Assembly: GCF_000426225.1 (NCBI RefSeq)
Contig: NZ_AUEY01000011.1
Span: 19,113-83,112, forward strand
Source of the DNA: Desulforegula conservatrix Mb1Pa
GTDB lineage: Bacteria > Desulfobacterota > Desulfobacteria > Desulfobacterales > Desulforegulaceae
DNA: 64,000 nucleotides
Direction: 5' to 3'
The position numbers and the translations under genes were made by a program. Numbering within the stretch: position 1 is the first letter of the stretch; each line of letters begins with the position of its first letter. Under the pieces are notes generated by a model. The model was not told where the DNA came from. It worked only from the letters and a program-made list of their open reading frames with translations, and did no database searches. This document shows, piece after piece, positions 26,863 through 36,325 of the stretch.

Positions 26863-29490
26863 CTAACTCCCGATTTCAAAAAAATTATCAAGCGCAAGGC
26901 CTATTTCACTGCGTATCTTCTCCTGGGTTTCTGAATCAGCCACTTTTCCTCCGGAAGGTTCACGAACATAAAAAATGTCCATTACCTGGTCGACCCTGGT
27001 GGCAATTTTGGCTACCGCAACATCGAGTCCGCAAATATGAAGCGCACGCGTGATGCAGAATAGAAGCCCAGGAGCATCATGGGCAGTTACTTCAATAATT
27101 GTGAAAAAACTGGACCACTCGCTGTCAATTCTTACGCTCCAGTTTTTTCCTGAAGAGCCGTTGATTTTGAGGGCGGGCTTTTTACGCTTTGCAAGCTCCT
27201 CCTCAATATTTTTTTCTCCGGCAAGAACGGCTCTTAGATTTTCCCTGGCCTTGTCCCATCTTTCGGACTCAAAAATTATGTCCGGCGGGGCCTTTACCGT
27301 AAAGATGCTCAGACCTGTGTTTTTAGGCCAGGGATAGGCCTGGGCATCGAGAATGTCTATTCCGTTAAGAGTGAAAACACCTGAAACACTTGAAAGATGG
27401 CCCGGACGGTCTTCTGCCATTATTGTAACCGTTCTGACTTCAGATCCTTCCTTAATATCAACATCCCAGAGAAAATCCCCCTGGGGCCTTTCGGAATAAA
27501 GATTCAGGTGTTTCATTATATTTTCGACAGGCGTGCTGATCAGGTATCTTGTGGATATCTGATTTATGAAAGATTCCGGATTTATGTCCGGTCCTCCGAG
27601 ATTTTGCCACGCCTCGAGTATTGTCAGCTTTTTTGCATCCAGGTTCTTGATCGCCCTTGCAGAGATCACTTCGCCCGTTTTTATTGTGTTCATGACCTTG
27701 AAGAAAAGCTCCCTGAGAAGGCTTGCCGTCCAGGTGTTCCATGCCTTCGGCCCGGTCGCCATGGAATCTGCTACAGACAGAAGGTAGAGCATCTTGAGTC
27801 TCTCCGGGTCTCTTATCTTCATGGCGCAGAACACAGCCGTTTCCTCATCGTTTATGTCTCTTCTGGTGGCGGCCTGTATAAGAAACAGATGCATTTCAAT
27901 GAGAAAGGTAACTGTTTCTATAAAGGATGTTCTGTATCCGATTCTTGTCAGAATCTTTTTTGCAATTTCAGCCCCCTCCACACAATGGGTCGGAGACGCC
28001 ACTCCTTTTCCTATGTCGTGCAGGAAAGCTGCCCAGAAAAGAGCAGGCCTACTTTTGAGGGTCTTGAAAATATCTGATTTCAGGTTGCTTTCCTTGTCTT
28101 CACCAAAGGATGCCAGGATATTAACCGTATTTACCGAATGTCTGTCCACAGGATGTATGTGATACTGATTGTATTGAATCCTGTGTCTTATGGTTTTCAG
28201 CTCTGGTACTATCCTTTCAAGAAAACCTGTGCTGAGCATATCATTCAGCACGCTGAATCCTTTTGCCGGAACAGATAATATTTTCTCGAACATCTTCATT
28301 CTTACAGGATCGGCAAGGTAAAACTGATCAGCCAGATATCCGAACTCCCTGATGATTCTTTTGGCTTCTGTTCCTATCTGGATCTTTGAAACAGCGCTTT
28401 CATGAAAAATCTGGATCAGAAGCTCCTTGTTTCTGAGTACATCCTCAGAAGACGCAAATCCTAAGGTTTCCCTGTTTATAACAAGATCAGGGCATTTGCA
28501 TTTCTTTGGAAAAGTCCTTCTAAGGCTTAAGCGTTTTGAAGGAACAGATTCCGAAACAATCATCAGGTAAAGTTGCTTTACTGTGTCCATCGCAGAGTGG
28601 AGCTCACCAAGAAATCTCTCCACCGCCTTTTCTCCCGCTTTTGGCTTAAAGCCCATGGCTTCGGCCAGTCTTTCCTGGTGCTCAAAATAAAGCTGGTCAC
28701 ATTTCCGGCCTGTAATTATGTGAAGATTGTTTCTGACCTTCCATATGAATTCCAGGACTGCACCGAGTCTTTCAAATTCTTCATTCGAAAGATGTCCGTA
28801 ATATTCGAGATCTCTCTGAAGCTTGAGTCCGAATCTGATTTTCCCAAGCCACATTATGGAGTGATAATCCCTGAGTCCGCCTACACCGTTCTTGAGATTT
28901 GGCTCAAGCACTCCTTCCGAATCCCCCGCCTGAAGATGTCTTGCAGCAGCAGAGTCTATTAGTCTTGTGAGATACGTCTTCTGCTGAGGCCTCACGCATT
29001 TCTCATGAATTTTTTCCATCACCTCCGTAAAGAGAGGGGACATGCCGCATATGAATCTGGCGTCCAATATTGATGTAAGAAATTCAAGATCCTGCTGGGC
29101 CATATTGATGCTTTCTTTTATGGATCTTGTGGAATGGCCGACTTCCATTCCCATGTCCCAGAGCGGATAAATCATTTCCCTGATCAGCTCTACAGCTTCC
29201 TTTGGCACTTCATTTCTGAAAAGAAAAAGGACATCAACATCCGAACGGACGCATTGCTCTGCGCGGCCGTAACCACCAAGGGCTATTATGGCGTAGGGCC
29301 TTTTGCTTATGCCCATGTTCATGCCAGCCAGGCTTTTTTCGAAGCATTCCATGAAGTAGCTGTCTATCAGCTCTGTGTGCTTCATGAGAAACTCTGAGGA
29401 AGGAATTCTGCTGAAACGGGAAATCAGCTTTTCCCGGTCTTCCTTGAGTCTGCCCGCTGCTTTTGCATGTATGTTTACTTTTACGTCCAT
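26863..29490 (-). CDS. glnD: [protein-PII] uridylyltransferase/uridylyl-removing enzyme
   Basis: 875 residues, usual length. Order: nucleotidyltransferase (GGYGRAEQCVRSDVDVLFLF), GlnD-specific helical region, HD hydrolase (AAFLHDIGKG), and two C-terminal ACT domains that bind glutamine. It uridylylates PII when glutamine is low and removes UMP when it is high. AAGGACGGGG precedes the ATG. Second gene of the nitrogen cluster, 626 bp downstream of glnE. Confidence 0.97.
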   Translation of the reverse strand: MDVKVNIHAKAAGRLKEDREKLISRFSRIPSSEFLMKHTELIDSYFMECFEKSLAGMNMGISKRPYAIIALGGYGRAEQCVRSDVDVLFLFRNEVPKEAVELIREMIYPLWDMGMEVGHSTRSIKESINMAQQDLEFLTSILDARFICGMSPLFTEVMEKIHEKCVRPQQKTYLTRLIDSAAARHLQAGDSEGVLEPNLKNGVGGLRDYHSIMWLGKIRFGLKLQRDLEYYGHLSNEEFERLGAVLEFIWKVRNNLHIITGRKCDQLYFEHQERLAEAMGFKPKAGEKAVERFLGELHSAMDTVKQLYLMIVSESVPSKRLSLRRTFPKKCKCPDLVINRETLGFASSEDVLRNKELLIQIFHESAVSKIQIGTEAKRIIREFGYLADQFYLADPVRMKMFEKILSVPAKGFSVLNDMLSTGFLERIVPELKTIRHRIQYNQYHIHPVDRHSVNTVNILASFGEDKESNLKSDIFKTLKSRPALFWAAFLHDIGKGVASPTHCVEGAEIAKKILTRIGYRTSFIETVTFLIEMHLFLIQAATRRDINDEETAVFCAMKIRDPERLKMLYLLSVADSMATGPKAWNTWTASLLRELFFKVMNTIKTGEVISARAIKNLDAKKLTILEAWQNLGGPDINPESFINQISTRYLISTPVENIMKHLNLYSERPQGDFLWDVDIKEGSEVRTVTIMAEDRPGHLSSVSGVFTLNGIDILDAQAYPWPKNTGLSIFTVKAPPDIIFESERWDKARENLRAVLAGEKNIEEELAKRKKPALKINGSSGKNWSVRIDSEWSSFFTIIEVTAHDAPGLLFCITRALHICGLDVAVAKIATRVDQVMDIFYVREPSGGKVADSETQEKIRSEIGLALDNFFEIGS

Positions 29491-29863
29491 AGCCCCGTCC
29501 TTTTTCTGTATATCTTAAAAGCAATTAGCGTGCCCTTTGCTTTGGTATTATGATATTTAATATGTAACATGCTTAATTAATAAAAAATAAAATTTTTAAA
29601 GTCGACTTTATTATCTGTGATAAATATGAATTATGCCGGTGCTTCGAGTGTGTCATCAACAAATTTGTAATAAATTAATTTAAAAAAATACAAATATGGG
29701 AGTCCTGGGCATAAAAGCGTTCTCAAAAACATAAAAAAAATTTTCAGAAGCTATTATTCATAAATCCAATAAACAACCATGCAATGTGCCAGTCTTTAAT
29801 CTTTTTTATAATATACTGAATTTAAATGATTTTGACTGTTATGTTTTGTGGGGGGTAAGAGTC

Positions 29864-29941
29864 TTGAAAAATACAGTTACATTTTTGTTGTTTTTAGACC
29901 TGTTTTTATCCTCTTGTGTAAGTCAGGGGGCTTTACCATGA
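29864..29941 (+). pseudogene. possible lipoprotein remnant (25 residues)
   Basis: A TTG after GGGGGGTAAGAG opens a short frame: MKNTVTFLLF, DLFLSSC, VSQGALP, stop. This looks like a lipoprotein signal peptide with lipobox LSSC and almost no mature part; a dispersed repeat begins 20 bp later. It may be a truncated gene or chance. Confidence 0.2.
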
Positions 29942-29960
29942 GAGATTGCCAACGTGAAAC

Positions 29961-30067
29961 CTGGATTTCGGCTTGTGCCGAAATCCAGGGAACAGGAAGC
30001 AAATGAAAGTACTGGATGCAGGATCAAGTCCGGCATGACTCTGAAACCTTTTTTTGCGAGACCATCA
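29961..30067 (+). repeat. dispersed inverted-repeat element, copy 4
   Basis: CCTGGATTTCGGC/GCCGAAATCCAGG forms the first dyad, followed by GGATCAAGTCCGGCATGAC and TTTTTTTGCGAGACCATCA at the right end. Confidence 0.75.
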
Positions 30068-30116
30068 TTATAAAAAGGCCGGAAAAAGCACAGCCGCTAC
30101 TTTTCTTATTGTGAAG

Positions 30117-33032
30117 CTACAAATATTCATTCCAGGTTTTAATGACAAATGCTCTATGTTCCGAGAAAATGTCTTCCTCGACTTCGTGATCAAGACCGAG
30201 CAGGTCTCTTTTATGCACTTCAATTCTGTAAGAAAGGTAAGCCTTCTTGAGACAGAGGGAAGTTTCTTCTGATATGATGCCTGTTTTTGCAGCTGTTTCG
30301 AGAATTCTTACATTGTCCGTCCAGATAGACATTTCAGGATAGGCGTTTGAATATGCGAGAACGAGATACTGAACAAAGAATTCTATGTCCACTATCCCTC
30401 CTTTATCATATTTAAGATGAAAACCAGAGACCGGCTTTTTTCTGTTATGGGTTCTGATTTTTTCACTCATTTCCGTAATTTCTTTTTTAAGGCTTGGAAC
30501 ATCTCTTTTTATGCAGAGAATTCGTTTTCTTATGTCATTGAATCTTTCGGAAATGTCTTTTCCTCCGACAATAACCCTCGCCCTGACAATGGCCTGATGT
30601 TCCCACGTCCATGCCTGGTTCAGAAGATAGTCCTCAAAGCCGTTGATATGACTTACGAGCACGCCCGCACTTCCGCTTGGCCTGAGCCTTGTGTCAACTT
30701 CGTACAGGGTGCCTGCATTGGAGTGAGTCGTAAGAAAATGAATCATTATCTGGGCAACGCGGGTGAAAAAATAAGAGGTGTCTATTCCGTCGAATCCCTT
30801 GGAGTACTCTCCTTCGCCTTGATGCAGAAAAACGATATCAAGATCCGAACCATATCCGAGCTCTAATCCTCCGAGCTTTCCGTATCCAATTATGGCAAAG
30901 GAATTTATGGCAGGTTCGACAATGGCAAGAGATTCAGGAGCAGCGAGCCTTTTTGCAATCTGCCTGAAAGACAGTTCTAAAACCGTTTCAAGAAGGGTTT
31001 CAGCAATTTCAGTCAGATGGTCACTGACCCTCATCAGGGGATAGGACGCTGTTATATCTGCCGCTGCCACTCTGAGTATTCTGGACTGCTTGAAAACACA
31101 TAATGTCTCCATTTGAAGTTCCATATTCTCGTCATCTATCTGACCGAGTCTGTAGCCAAGATCTTCCCTGAGCTCTTCTTTTGACGGCGGAGAATAAAGA
31201 GTTCTCGGATCAAGCAGTTCATCAAGAAGAACTGGATGCCTGCTCAGGAAATTTACAATCCAGGGGCTTGCACTGGCCAGCTTGATGAGGTTGTCCACAG
31301 AGACCAGGTTTTCCTGAAGAAGGGCAATATAACAGGTTCTCTGCATGATGGCCTTTAGCAGATCCGCTATTCGTGAAAGAGCCGTATCAGGGAAATCTGA
31401 TTCTGATATTTTTTTCAAAAGAGTCGGCATGAGCCTGTCAAGTTTGAGCTTCCCCTTTTCCCCGGCCTGCTTTAATGAAAGTTCCCTTATATATATGATG
31501 TTGGAGAATGAATTTTCAGGGTCTTTAAAGCCTGTATTTCCGAGGATTTCCATGGTTGCGTCCCTGTTTTCGGGATGCTGCCATATGCCTTCGAATATTT
31601 CTGTTTTAGCGCAGATGTCTGATTCTTCCCCGTTTTCTCCGCCGAGAAGGCATCTGAAATGATTGTGTACCTTTGCCTGATGAATTTCGAGAACTTCGGA
31701 AAAATCCCCGTAATCTGAAAAGCCCATGCCAATGCATATTCTCAGCTTTTCAAGCTCGTTTTCAGGAAGATCATGGGTCTGACGGTCTTCCACCTGCTGG
31801 ATCCTGTGTTCAAGGTTTCTGAAAAAATAATACGCTGACTCAAGTTCCTGTCGTACTGAATCAGGAATATAGTTTCTTAAAGAAAGAATTTTCAGGATTT
31901 TTAATATGCTTCTTTCCTGAAGCTCGGATTCCACACCACCCCTTAAAAGCTGGAATACCTGTCCGAAAAATTCGATCTCCCTGATTCCGCCAGCGCCTAA
32001 TTTGATATTTCTGCTCAATTGCTTTCTCTGAACCTCTGAAGCAATGCTTTTCTTTAAATCACGGATGGCCTCGAAGGTACTGTAGTCAAAATATCGTCTG
32101 TAGACAAAAGGCCTGAGCATGTCCGTCAGCTCTTCACCATCATCGGGCTGGCCAGCAACTACCCTTGCCTTTATGAGTGCGTATCTTTCCCATTCCCGTC
32201 CCTGGGTTTGATAATAATCTTCCATGGATGAAAAGCTCATTACTATGGGGCCTGCGTCGCCATATGGCCGGAGTCTCATGTCAACCCTGAAAAGAAGACC
32301 TTCCGGGCTGTTTTCAGCAAAAACCTTGAGGAATGATCTGGCCAGCTTTGTGAAAAATTCGTCAGAGGTGATGTCTTCATTCACCCATGTATTTTCAGGA
32401 TAAGCAAAAATCAGGTCAATATCCGAAGAAAAATTAAGCTCCCTTGCACCAAGTTTGCCCATTCCAAGAACAAGCAGTTTCTGAATTCTTCCGTCTGATC
32501 TTTTGGGATATCCATATCTTAGGGCAAGCTCACCGAATATGAATTCGCAGACTTGATCCACGCAGGCTTCGGCAAGAAGAGACAGGTCCCTTAGGGTCTC
32601 GTCAAGATCCGCAAGACCGTTTATGTCCCGCCATGCTATCCGAACATATTCCCTTGCCCTTAGTTTTCTGAGATTTGAACCAAGATCATCCTGGTTTTTT
32701 GAGCAGAGTCTGATCTTTTTGACCGTCTCAAAAAGTCTGTCAGTTTCGTAGCTTTGATCAAGATCTCTGCTTTCGACAAGGTCAGAGATTATGGAAGGAT
32801 GTCTTGCCAGGGTTCTTGCTATGAATCCGCTTGATGTAAAAGCCGCAGCCATTCTTTTTCTGAAATCAGGAGAATCAGGATAAAGTGCATCTGATGTTTT
32901 TGCGGAGTCCTCAAAATTATGGATTCTTATTGAAAGCTCGCCCTCGAAAAAATCCATTATTGCACAGTCATCTTTAAAAAAATATTTAGGAACAGGCACG
33001 GGTACTAATCTCCTGATGATTGTATTTTTCAC
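30117..33032 (-). CDS. glnE: bifunctional glutamine synthetase adenylyltransferase/deadenylylase
   Basis: 971 residues, full length. Two related nucleotidyltransferase domains are each visible as GSD/SSD-x-D motifs: LNFSSDIDLIFAYPE in the N-terminal (deadenylylating) half and GYGSDLDIVFLHQ in the C-terminal (adenylylating) half, each followed by its helical regulatory region (VDMRLRPYGDAGP; VDTRLRPSGSAGV). It adds or removes AMP on the GlnA tyrosine under PII control. Start is GTG at 33032 with AGGA upstream. It is first in the nitrogen cluster; this arrangement puts the modifying enzyme and its target in one region. Confidence 0.97.
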   Translation of the reverse strand: MKNTIIRRLVPVPVPKYFFKDDCAIMDFFEGELSIRIHNFEDSAKTSDALYPDSPDFRKRMAAAFTSSGFIARTLARHPSIISDLVESRDLDQSYETDRLFETVKKIRLCSKNQDDLGSNLRKLRAREYVRIAWRDINGLADLDETLRDLSLLAEACVDQVCEFIFGELALRYGYPKRSDGRIQKLLVLGMGKLGARELNFSSDIDLIFAYPENTWVNEDITSDEFFTKLARSFLKVFAENSPEGLLFRVDMRLRPYGDAGPIVMSFSSMEDYYQTQGREWERYALIKARVVAGQPDDGEELTDMLRPFVYRRYFDYSTFEAIRDLKKSIASEVQRKQLSRNIKLGAGGIREIEFFGQVFQLLRGGVESELQERSILKILKILSLRNYIPDSVRQELESAYYFFRNLEHRIQQVEDRQTHDLPENELEKLRICIGMGFSDYGDFSEVLEIHQAKVHNHFRCLLGGENGEESDICAKTEIFEGIWQHPENRDATMEILGNTGFKDPENSFSNIIYIRELSLKQAGEKGKLKLDRLMPTLLKKISESDFPDTALSRIADLLKAIMQRTCYIALLQENLVSVDNLIKLASASPWIVNFLSRHPVLLDELLDPRTLYSPPSKEELREDLGYRLGQIDDENMELQMETLCVFKQSRILRVAAADITASYPLMRVSDHLTEIAETLLETVLELSFRQIAKRLAAPESLAIVEPAINSFAIIGYGKLGGLELGYGSDLDIVFLHQGEGEYSKGFDGIDTSYFFTRVAQIMIHFLTTHSNAGTLYEVDTRLRPSGSAGVLVSHINGFEDYLLNQAWTWEHQAIVRARVIVGGKDISERFNDIRKRILCIKRDVPSLKKEITEMSEKIRTHNRKKPVSGFHLKYDKGGIVDIEFFVQYLVLAYSNAYPEMSIWTDNVRILETAAKTGIISEETSLCLKKAYLSYRIEVHKRDLLGLDHEVEEDIFSEHRAFVIKTWNEYL

Positions 33033-33183
33033 GGCAGGATCCTATTTTTTCATGAAGCCTGCCCATCCGAAACAAAGCTCAGAAATATCAGATTTTTGCT
33101 GAAACTGGCAGTGTTTAATGGTTGTGACAAAATTTTCAGGAATTTCATTGATAACAAGATCGTAAAAAAGTCCGTTTTCTGTC

Positions 33184-33288
33184 ATTTCGGTGCAGGCCGG
33201 AATTCATAAATATTTGAAAATACTCGGTGCAGGATCAAGTACGGTATGACGCTGAAGCCCTTTTCTGATTTTTTTGCGAGTCCGGCAT
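33184..33288 (+). repeat. dispersed inverted-repeat element, copy 5
   Basis: CATTTCGGTGCAGGCCGGAAT, then GGATCAAGTACGGTATGACG and TTTTTTTGCGAGTCC. It lies in the 325-bp gap between divergent glnE and the Sel1 lipoprotein gene; no promoter motif was confidently found there. Confidence 0.75.
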
Positions 33289-33357
33289 TGATATTGAACA
33301 GGAAAAAAGATAAAACCTCTCCGGAATCTGCAAGGCATAAACAGCAAGGAGAAAAAG

Positions 33358-34149
33358 ATGAAAACTGGTTTTACGTGGGAACATGCACTGTTCATTTTAT
33401 TAATCATCTGCATGTCAGGCTGCGCATCTGTGCATGGTCTGAATACAAGCGCGGACAGGGAGGCAGGAGACAGGGCCTTTGCGGCTAAAAATTACAAGGA
33501 TGCGGCCGAAAAATATAGATCCGCTGCCGATGGCGGAGATGCCGCCGCCCAATACAGGCTGGGCCAGATGCTTGCCGAAGGCCAGGGCATAGCCAAAAAT
33601 GACAAGGAAGCCGCCAAGTACATTCTTCAGTCTGCGGATCATGATTTCGGCCCGGCCAGAATGACTGCCGCTGCATGGTATCTTTCAGGAAAAAGAGGTA
33701 TTCCAAAGGACGAAAAAAAGGCTTTTGAATATCTTTCAAAAGAGGCCGAACAGAAAAATCCGGCTGCCATGTTTTCCCTCGGATGCCTTTACGCAAAGGG
33801 GCTGGGTGTTGAAAAGGACGCCAATCTTGCGACAAAATGGTTTAATGATGCAAAGACTGCCGGATATGCAGTTCCGGATGATATGCTTTATGAAGTAAAT
33901 ATAATGTATCCGAAGTCAACATCTTCAAAATCTTTCAAGATACCCACAGGTAACAGCACCCTTGTTAGAAGCGTTCAATCAGGTCTGCTTCAGCTTGGAT
34001 ACGATCCTGGAAAGGCGGATGGAAAGATCAGTAAAAAAACGATACAGGCAGTAAAAAAATTCCAGGCCAAGGCCAATATGCCGGTGAATGGAAGAATTAC
34101 ACACTCGCTGCTCGAAAAAATTCAATATGAATTGAGAAAGAAAAGATAA
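33358..34149 (+). CDS. Sel1-repeat lipoprotein with C-terminal peptidoglycan-binding domain
   Basis: 263 residues; AAGGAG precedes the ATG. Signal peptide with lipobox CMSGC (about residues 18-22). About residues 40-175 hold three to four Sel1-like helical repeats (AAQYRLGQMLAEGQGI, AAMFSLGCLYAKGLGV), and the last 60 residues are a PG_binding_1 domain (VQSGLLQLGYDPGKADGKI...TIQAVKKFQ). It is probably an envelope scaffold between the outer membrane and the wall. It is followed 12 bp later by a small secreted protein gene, likely in one transcript. Confidence 0.85.
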   Translation: MKTGFTWEHALFILLIICMSGCASVHGLNTSADREAGDRAFAAKNYKDAAEKYRSAADGGDAAAQYRLGQMLAEGQGIAKNDKEAAKYILQSADHDFGPARMTAAAWYLSGKRGIPKDEKKAFEYLSKEAEQKNPAAMFSLGCLYAKGLGVEKDANLATKWFNDAKTAGYAVPDDMLYEVNIMYPKSTSSKSFKIPTGNSTLVRSVQSGLLQLGYDPGKADGKISKKTIQAVKKFQAKANMPVNGRITHSLLEKIQYELRKKR

Positions 34150-34161
34150 GAGGCTGTATTT

Positions 34162-34533
34162 ATGAAGATATCACACAGGATAATCGTTATTTCCATGTTG
34201 TCGGTTCTGCTTGTTTCGACATCTGGCATATGTCTTGAAGAAAAAGGCAGCCAGTCTGATAAAAAAAAGAATCAGGCCGATTTTAACAGATCCCTGGAAG
34301 AAAACAAAAAGCAGCTAACATTTTACAAGCAGAGGAATGTGGCGGCAGGAAAGATGCTAATGGGCATGTCAAGCGACATAATTGACCAGACAAGCCCTTC
34401 CGGCGTGAAGCTTGAGGCTCTTAAACCTTCGACCGGTGCTGAAGAATTCTTTATTTCCATCGATAAAACAGGTTATTATGCTGATCAGGTCAATATGAAT
34501 GAAGGAATGCTCCCAAGAAAAAAAACGAAATAG
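34162..34533 (+). CDS. small secreted protein, unknown function
   Basis: 123 residues with a signal peptide (about 1-24, ending STSGICL; the Cys could also be a lipobox). The mature part is rich in Lys, Gln and Asn, with a helical first half and no Cys. GAGG precedes the ATG, 12 bp after the Sel1 lipoprotein gene. I recognise no family; co-expression suggests an envelope role. Confidence 0.6.
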   Translation: MKISHRIIVISMLSVLLVSTSGICLEEKGSQSDKKKNQADFNRSLEENKKQLTFYKQRNVAAGKMLMGMSSDIIDQTSPSGVKLEALKPSTGAEEFFISIDKTGYYADQVNMNEGMLPRKKTK

Positions 34534-34650
34534 TAGTTTCTGATAAAAATGGAGTTCATTTTTGCAAAGCCCCTCAAGCATGATGGCTCAGCGAAAAAGG
34601 CAAGGCAGAAAGCCTGAATGACGGCAATGTTAATGAATTAGCGATTTTCT

Positions 34651-34725
34651 GTAGGGTGTGTGCCGTCCTTGCACGCACCATTTGCTTGACGCAGACGGTG
34701 CGTGGAAAAGCGCCACGCTCCCTAC
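34651..34725. repeat. palindromic repeat (GTAGGGTG family), copy B
   Basis: GTAGGGTGTGTGCC at the left, CACGCTCCCTAC at the right and an inner GCACGCACC/GGTGCGTG dyad. Related to the repeat at 17173-17244. Confidence 0.65.
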
Positions 34726-34748
34726 GATTGCCTTATTTCAGCAATATT

Positions 34749-34840
34749 GCCGGAATCAGGATACACTCAAATACCGGGTGCTGGTTCAAGTCCGGCATGA
34801 TTCTGTTTATATTCTCCGGCTTTTTGCGGTCTTGTCATTA
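34749..34840 (+). repeat. dispersed inverted-repeat element, copy 6 (degenerate)
   Basis: GCCGGAATCAGGATACACTC, GTTCAAGTCCGGCATGATTC and CTTTTTGCGGTCTTGTCA. It lies upstream of the GAF-ANTAR gene. Confidence 0.6.
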
Positions 34841-34879
34841 CTCAGATACTTAAAAAACAGCTCATCATAAAGGTATGCC

Positions 34880-35578
34880 ATGGAAACCAGAGACAAATAC
34901 ATTAAGGCATTGATGGATATAAGCAGAGCCATAAACTCTGATCTCTACCTTGAGGATCTGTTGAAGCTTATTGTTATGGTTACCGCCCAGGTTGCAGGTC
35001 TTAAAATCTGCTCCCTGTGGATAGTGGATGAGTCGGAAAATTATCCCGTAATAAGGCTCAAGGCGACCCAGGCCATTGATCAGGAATACGTCAAAGACAG
35101 GGCGATATTCATGAATGAAGGTGTTGTGGGCCATGTCGCCTCCACAAAAAAGCCCATGGTCATAAAAGATGTCCTGAACGAGCCTTTATTCAAAGAAAAG
35201 GAAATGGCCAGAAAGCTGAATCTCATTTCTATGCTGGGCATTCCGCTAACAGTAAAAAATGATCATGTGGTTGGCGTACTCAACTGTTTCACGGAACAAC
35301 CGCATGACTTTTCGGAAAATGAGATATACATGATCACTGCGGTCGCCAACCAGGCGGCTGTGGCAATATACAACCAGGAACTGATCGTCAAGACAAGGGT
35401 CATACAGGAAGAGCTTGAGACGAGAAAGCTAGTGGAAAAGGCCAAGGAAATCATCATGATGAGAAAAAACATTTCAGGCCAGGATGCTTACAGATCCATT
35501 CAGAAACACAGCATGAACACGAGAAAGCCCATAAGGGAAGTGGCTGAAGCCATAGTTCTTTCGGAAAAGCTTTATTAA
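34880..35578 (+). CDS. GAF-ANTAR transcription antiterminator-type protein
   Basis: 232 residues. About 15-165 is a GAF domain (ICSLWIVDESENYPVIRLK, GVVGHVASTKKPMVI, GIPLTVKNDHVVGVLNCF). About 175-230 is an ANTAR RNA-binding three-helix domain (LETRKLVEKAKEIIMMRK, SGQDAYRSIQKHSMNTRKPI, REVAEAIVLSEKL). Known ANTAR proteins bind paired stem-loops in leaders and prevent termination; in Geobacter one such protein controls nitrogen genes. AAAGG precedes the ATG. It lies about 1.8 kb from the nitrogen cluster, whose glnA leader carries a terminator, so a link is possible but unproven. Confidence 0.88.
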   Translation: METRDKYIKALMDISRAINSDLYLEDLLKLIVMVTAQVAGLKICSLWIVDESENYPVIRLKATQAIDQEYVKDRAIFMNEGVVGHVASTKKPMVIKDVLNEPLFKEKEMARKLNLISMLGIPLTVKNDHVVGVLNCFTEQPHDFSENEIYMITAVANQAAVAIYNQELIVKTRVIQEELETRKLVEKAKEIIMMRKNISGQDAYRSIQKHSMNTRKPIREVAEAIVLSEKLY

Positions 35579-35626
35579 TCGTTTGCAGGTTTTTGTAATT
35601 GCTATCAAAGGCCCGGGGTTTAATAA

Positions 35627-36325
35627 GTGCGCCTGACAAAAAACAAAAAGTTTCGTTTTTTTCTATTACTGGTTTTCCTCGTTTTCTCATATCATTTCTG
35701 GATTTTTTCCAAGGTTCTGTGGTTCATCAAATTTAATCCCAAATCAAGCGCATTTATGGAAAACAGTCTTGATGAAATGCAGGAGAAAAATACCCGGGCT
35801 GAATTGAAACACACCTGGATTTCCTACGAAAAAATATCTCAGAACATCAAAAAGGCCGTGATTGCCGCCGAAGACGCCAAATTCCTTTCCCATGAAGGGT
35901 TTGACTGGGATGCAATTCAGACGGCTTTCGAAAAAAACCTGAAAAAAGGCAGAATAGTCGCTGGGGGCTCCACAATCTCCCAGCAGCTTGCAAAGAATCT
36001 TTTCCTTTCAAAAAGCAGAAATCCGCTTCGCAAAATTGAGGAAGCAATCATCACATTCATGATAGAAAAAATGATGGCTAAAAGAAGGATCCTCGAAATT
36101 TACCTTAATATTATAGAATGGGGAGAAGGGATTTTCGGGATTGAGGCAGCATCCCAGTATTATTTCAGACAGTCGTCATCAAATATAGATGCGTTCCAGG
36201 CTGCGACCCTTGCGGCAATCATACCCAACCCAGTATATTTTCAGAGCAGGATCAACTCCACAAGGATCAAGAGAAAAACAGGCATTCTCTTGTTCAGGAT
36301 GAAATCTGCCAGACCGCCTGAATAA
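35627..36325 (+). CDS. mtgA: monofunctional biosynthetic peptidoglycan transglycosylase
   Basis: 232 residues. One N-terminal membrane anchor (about 8-30), then a family 51 glycosyltransferase domain: AAEDAKFLSHEGFDWDAI (catalytic Glu with the His-x-Gly-x-Asp), GGSTISQQLAKNLFLS, and YLNIIEWGEGIFGIEAAS. It polymerises lipid II into glycan chains at the outer face of the inner membrane. The start codon is GTG at 35627. It has no transpeptidase domain, as expected for MtgA. Confidence 0.92.
   Translation: MRLTKNKKFRFFLLLVFLVFSYHFWIFSKVLWFIKFNPKSSAFMENSLDEMQEKNTRAELKHTWISYEKISQNIKKAVIAAEDAKFLSHEGFDWDAIQTAFEKNLKKGRIVAGGSTISQQLAKNLFLSKSRNPLRKIEEAIITFMIEKMMAKRRILEIYLNIIEWGEGIFGIEAASQYYFRQSSSNIDAFQAATLAAIIPNPVYFQSRINSTRIKRKTGILLFRMKSARPPE

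Larger units (their letters stand above)
29491..30116. other. 626-bp AT-rich intergenic region between glnE and glnD
   Basis: Contains one repeat copy at the right end and a 26-codon frame at 29864-29941 on the plus strand resembling a lipoprotein signal peptide (see that entry). The left half is very AT-rich, fitting a promoter region for glnD, but no clear -35/-10 or -24/-12 pair was found. Confidence 0.5.

Noticed and set aside
33246..33488. Plus-strand frame running from a repeat into the Sel1 lipoprotein gene
   Set aside because: It begins inside the repeat element and is out of frame with a well-supported gene.
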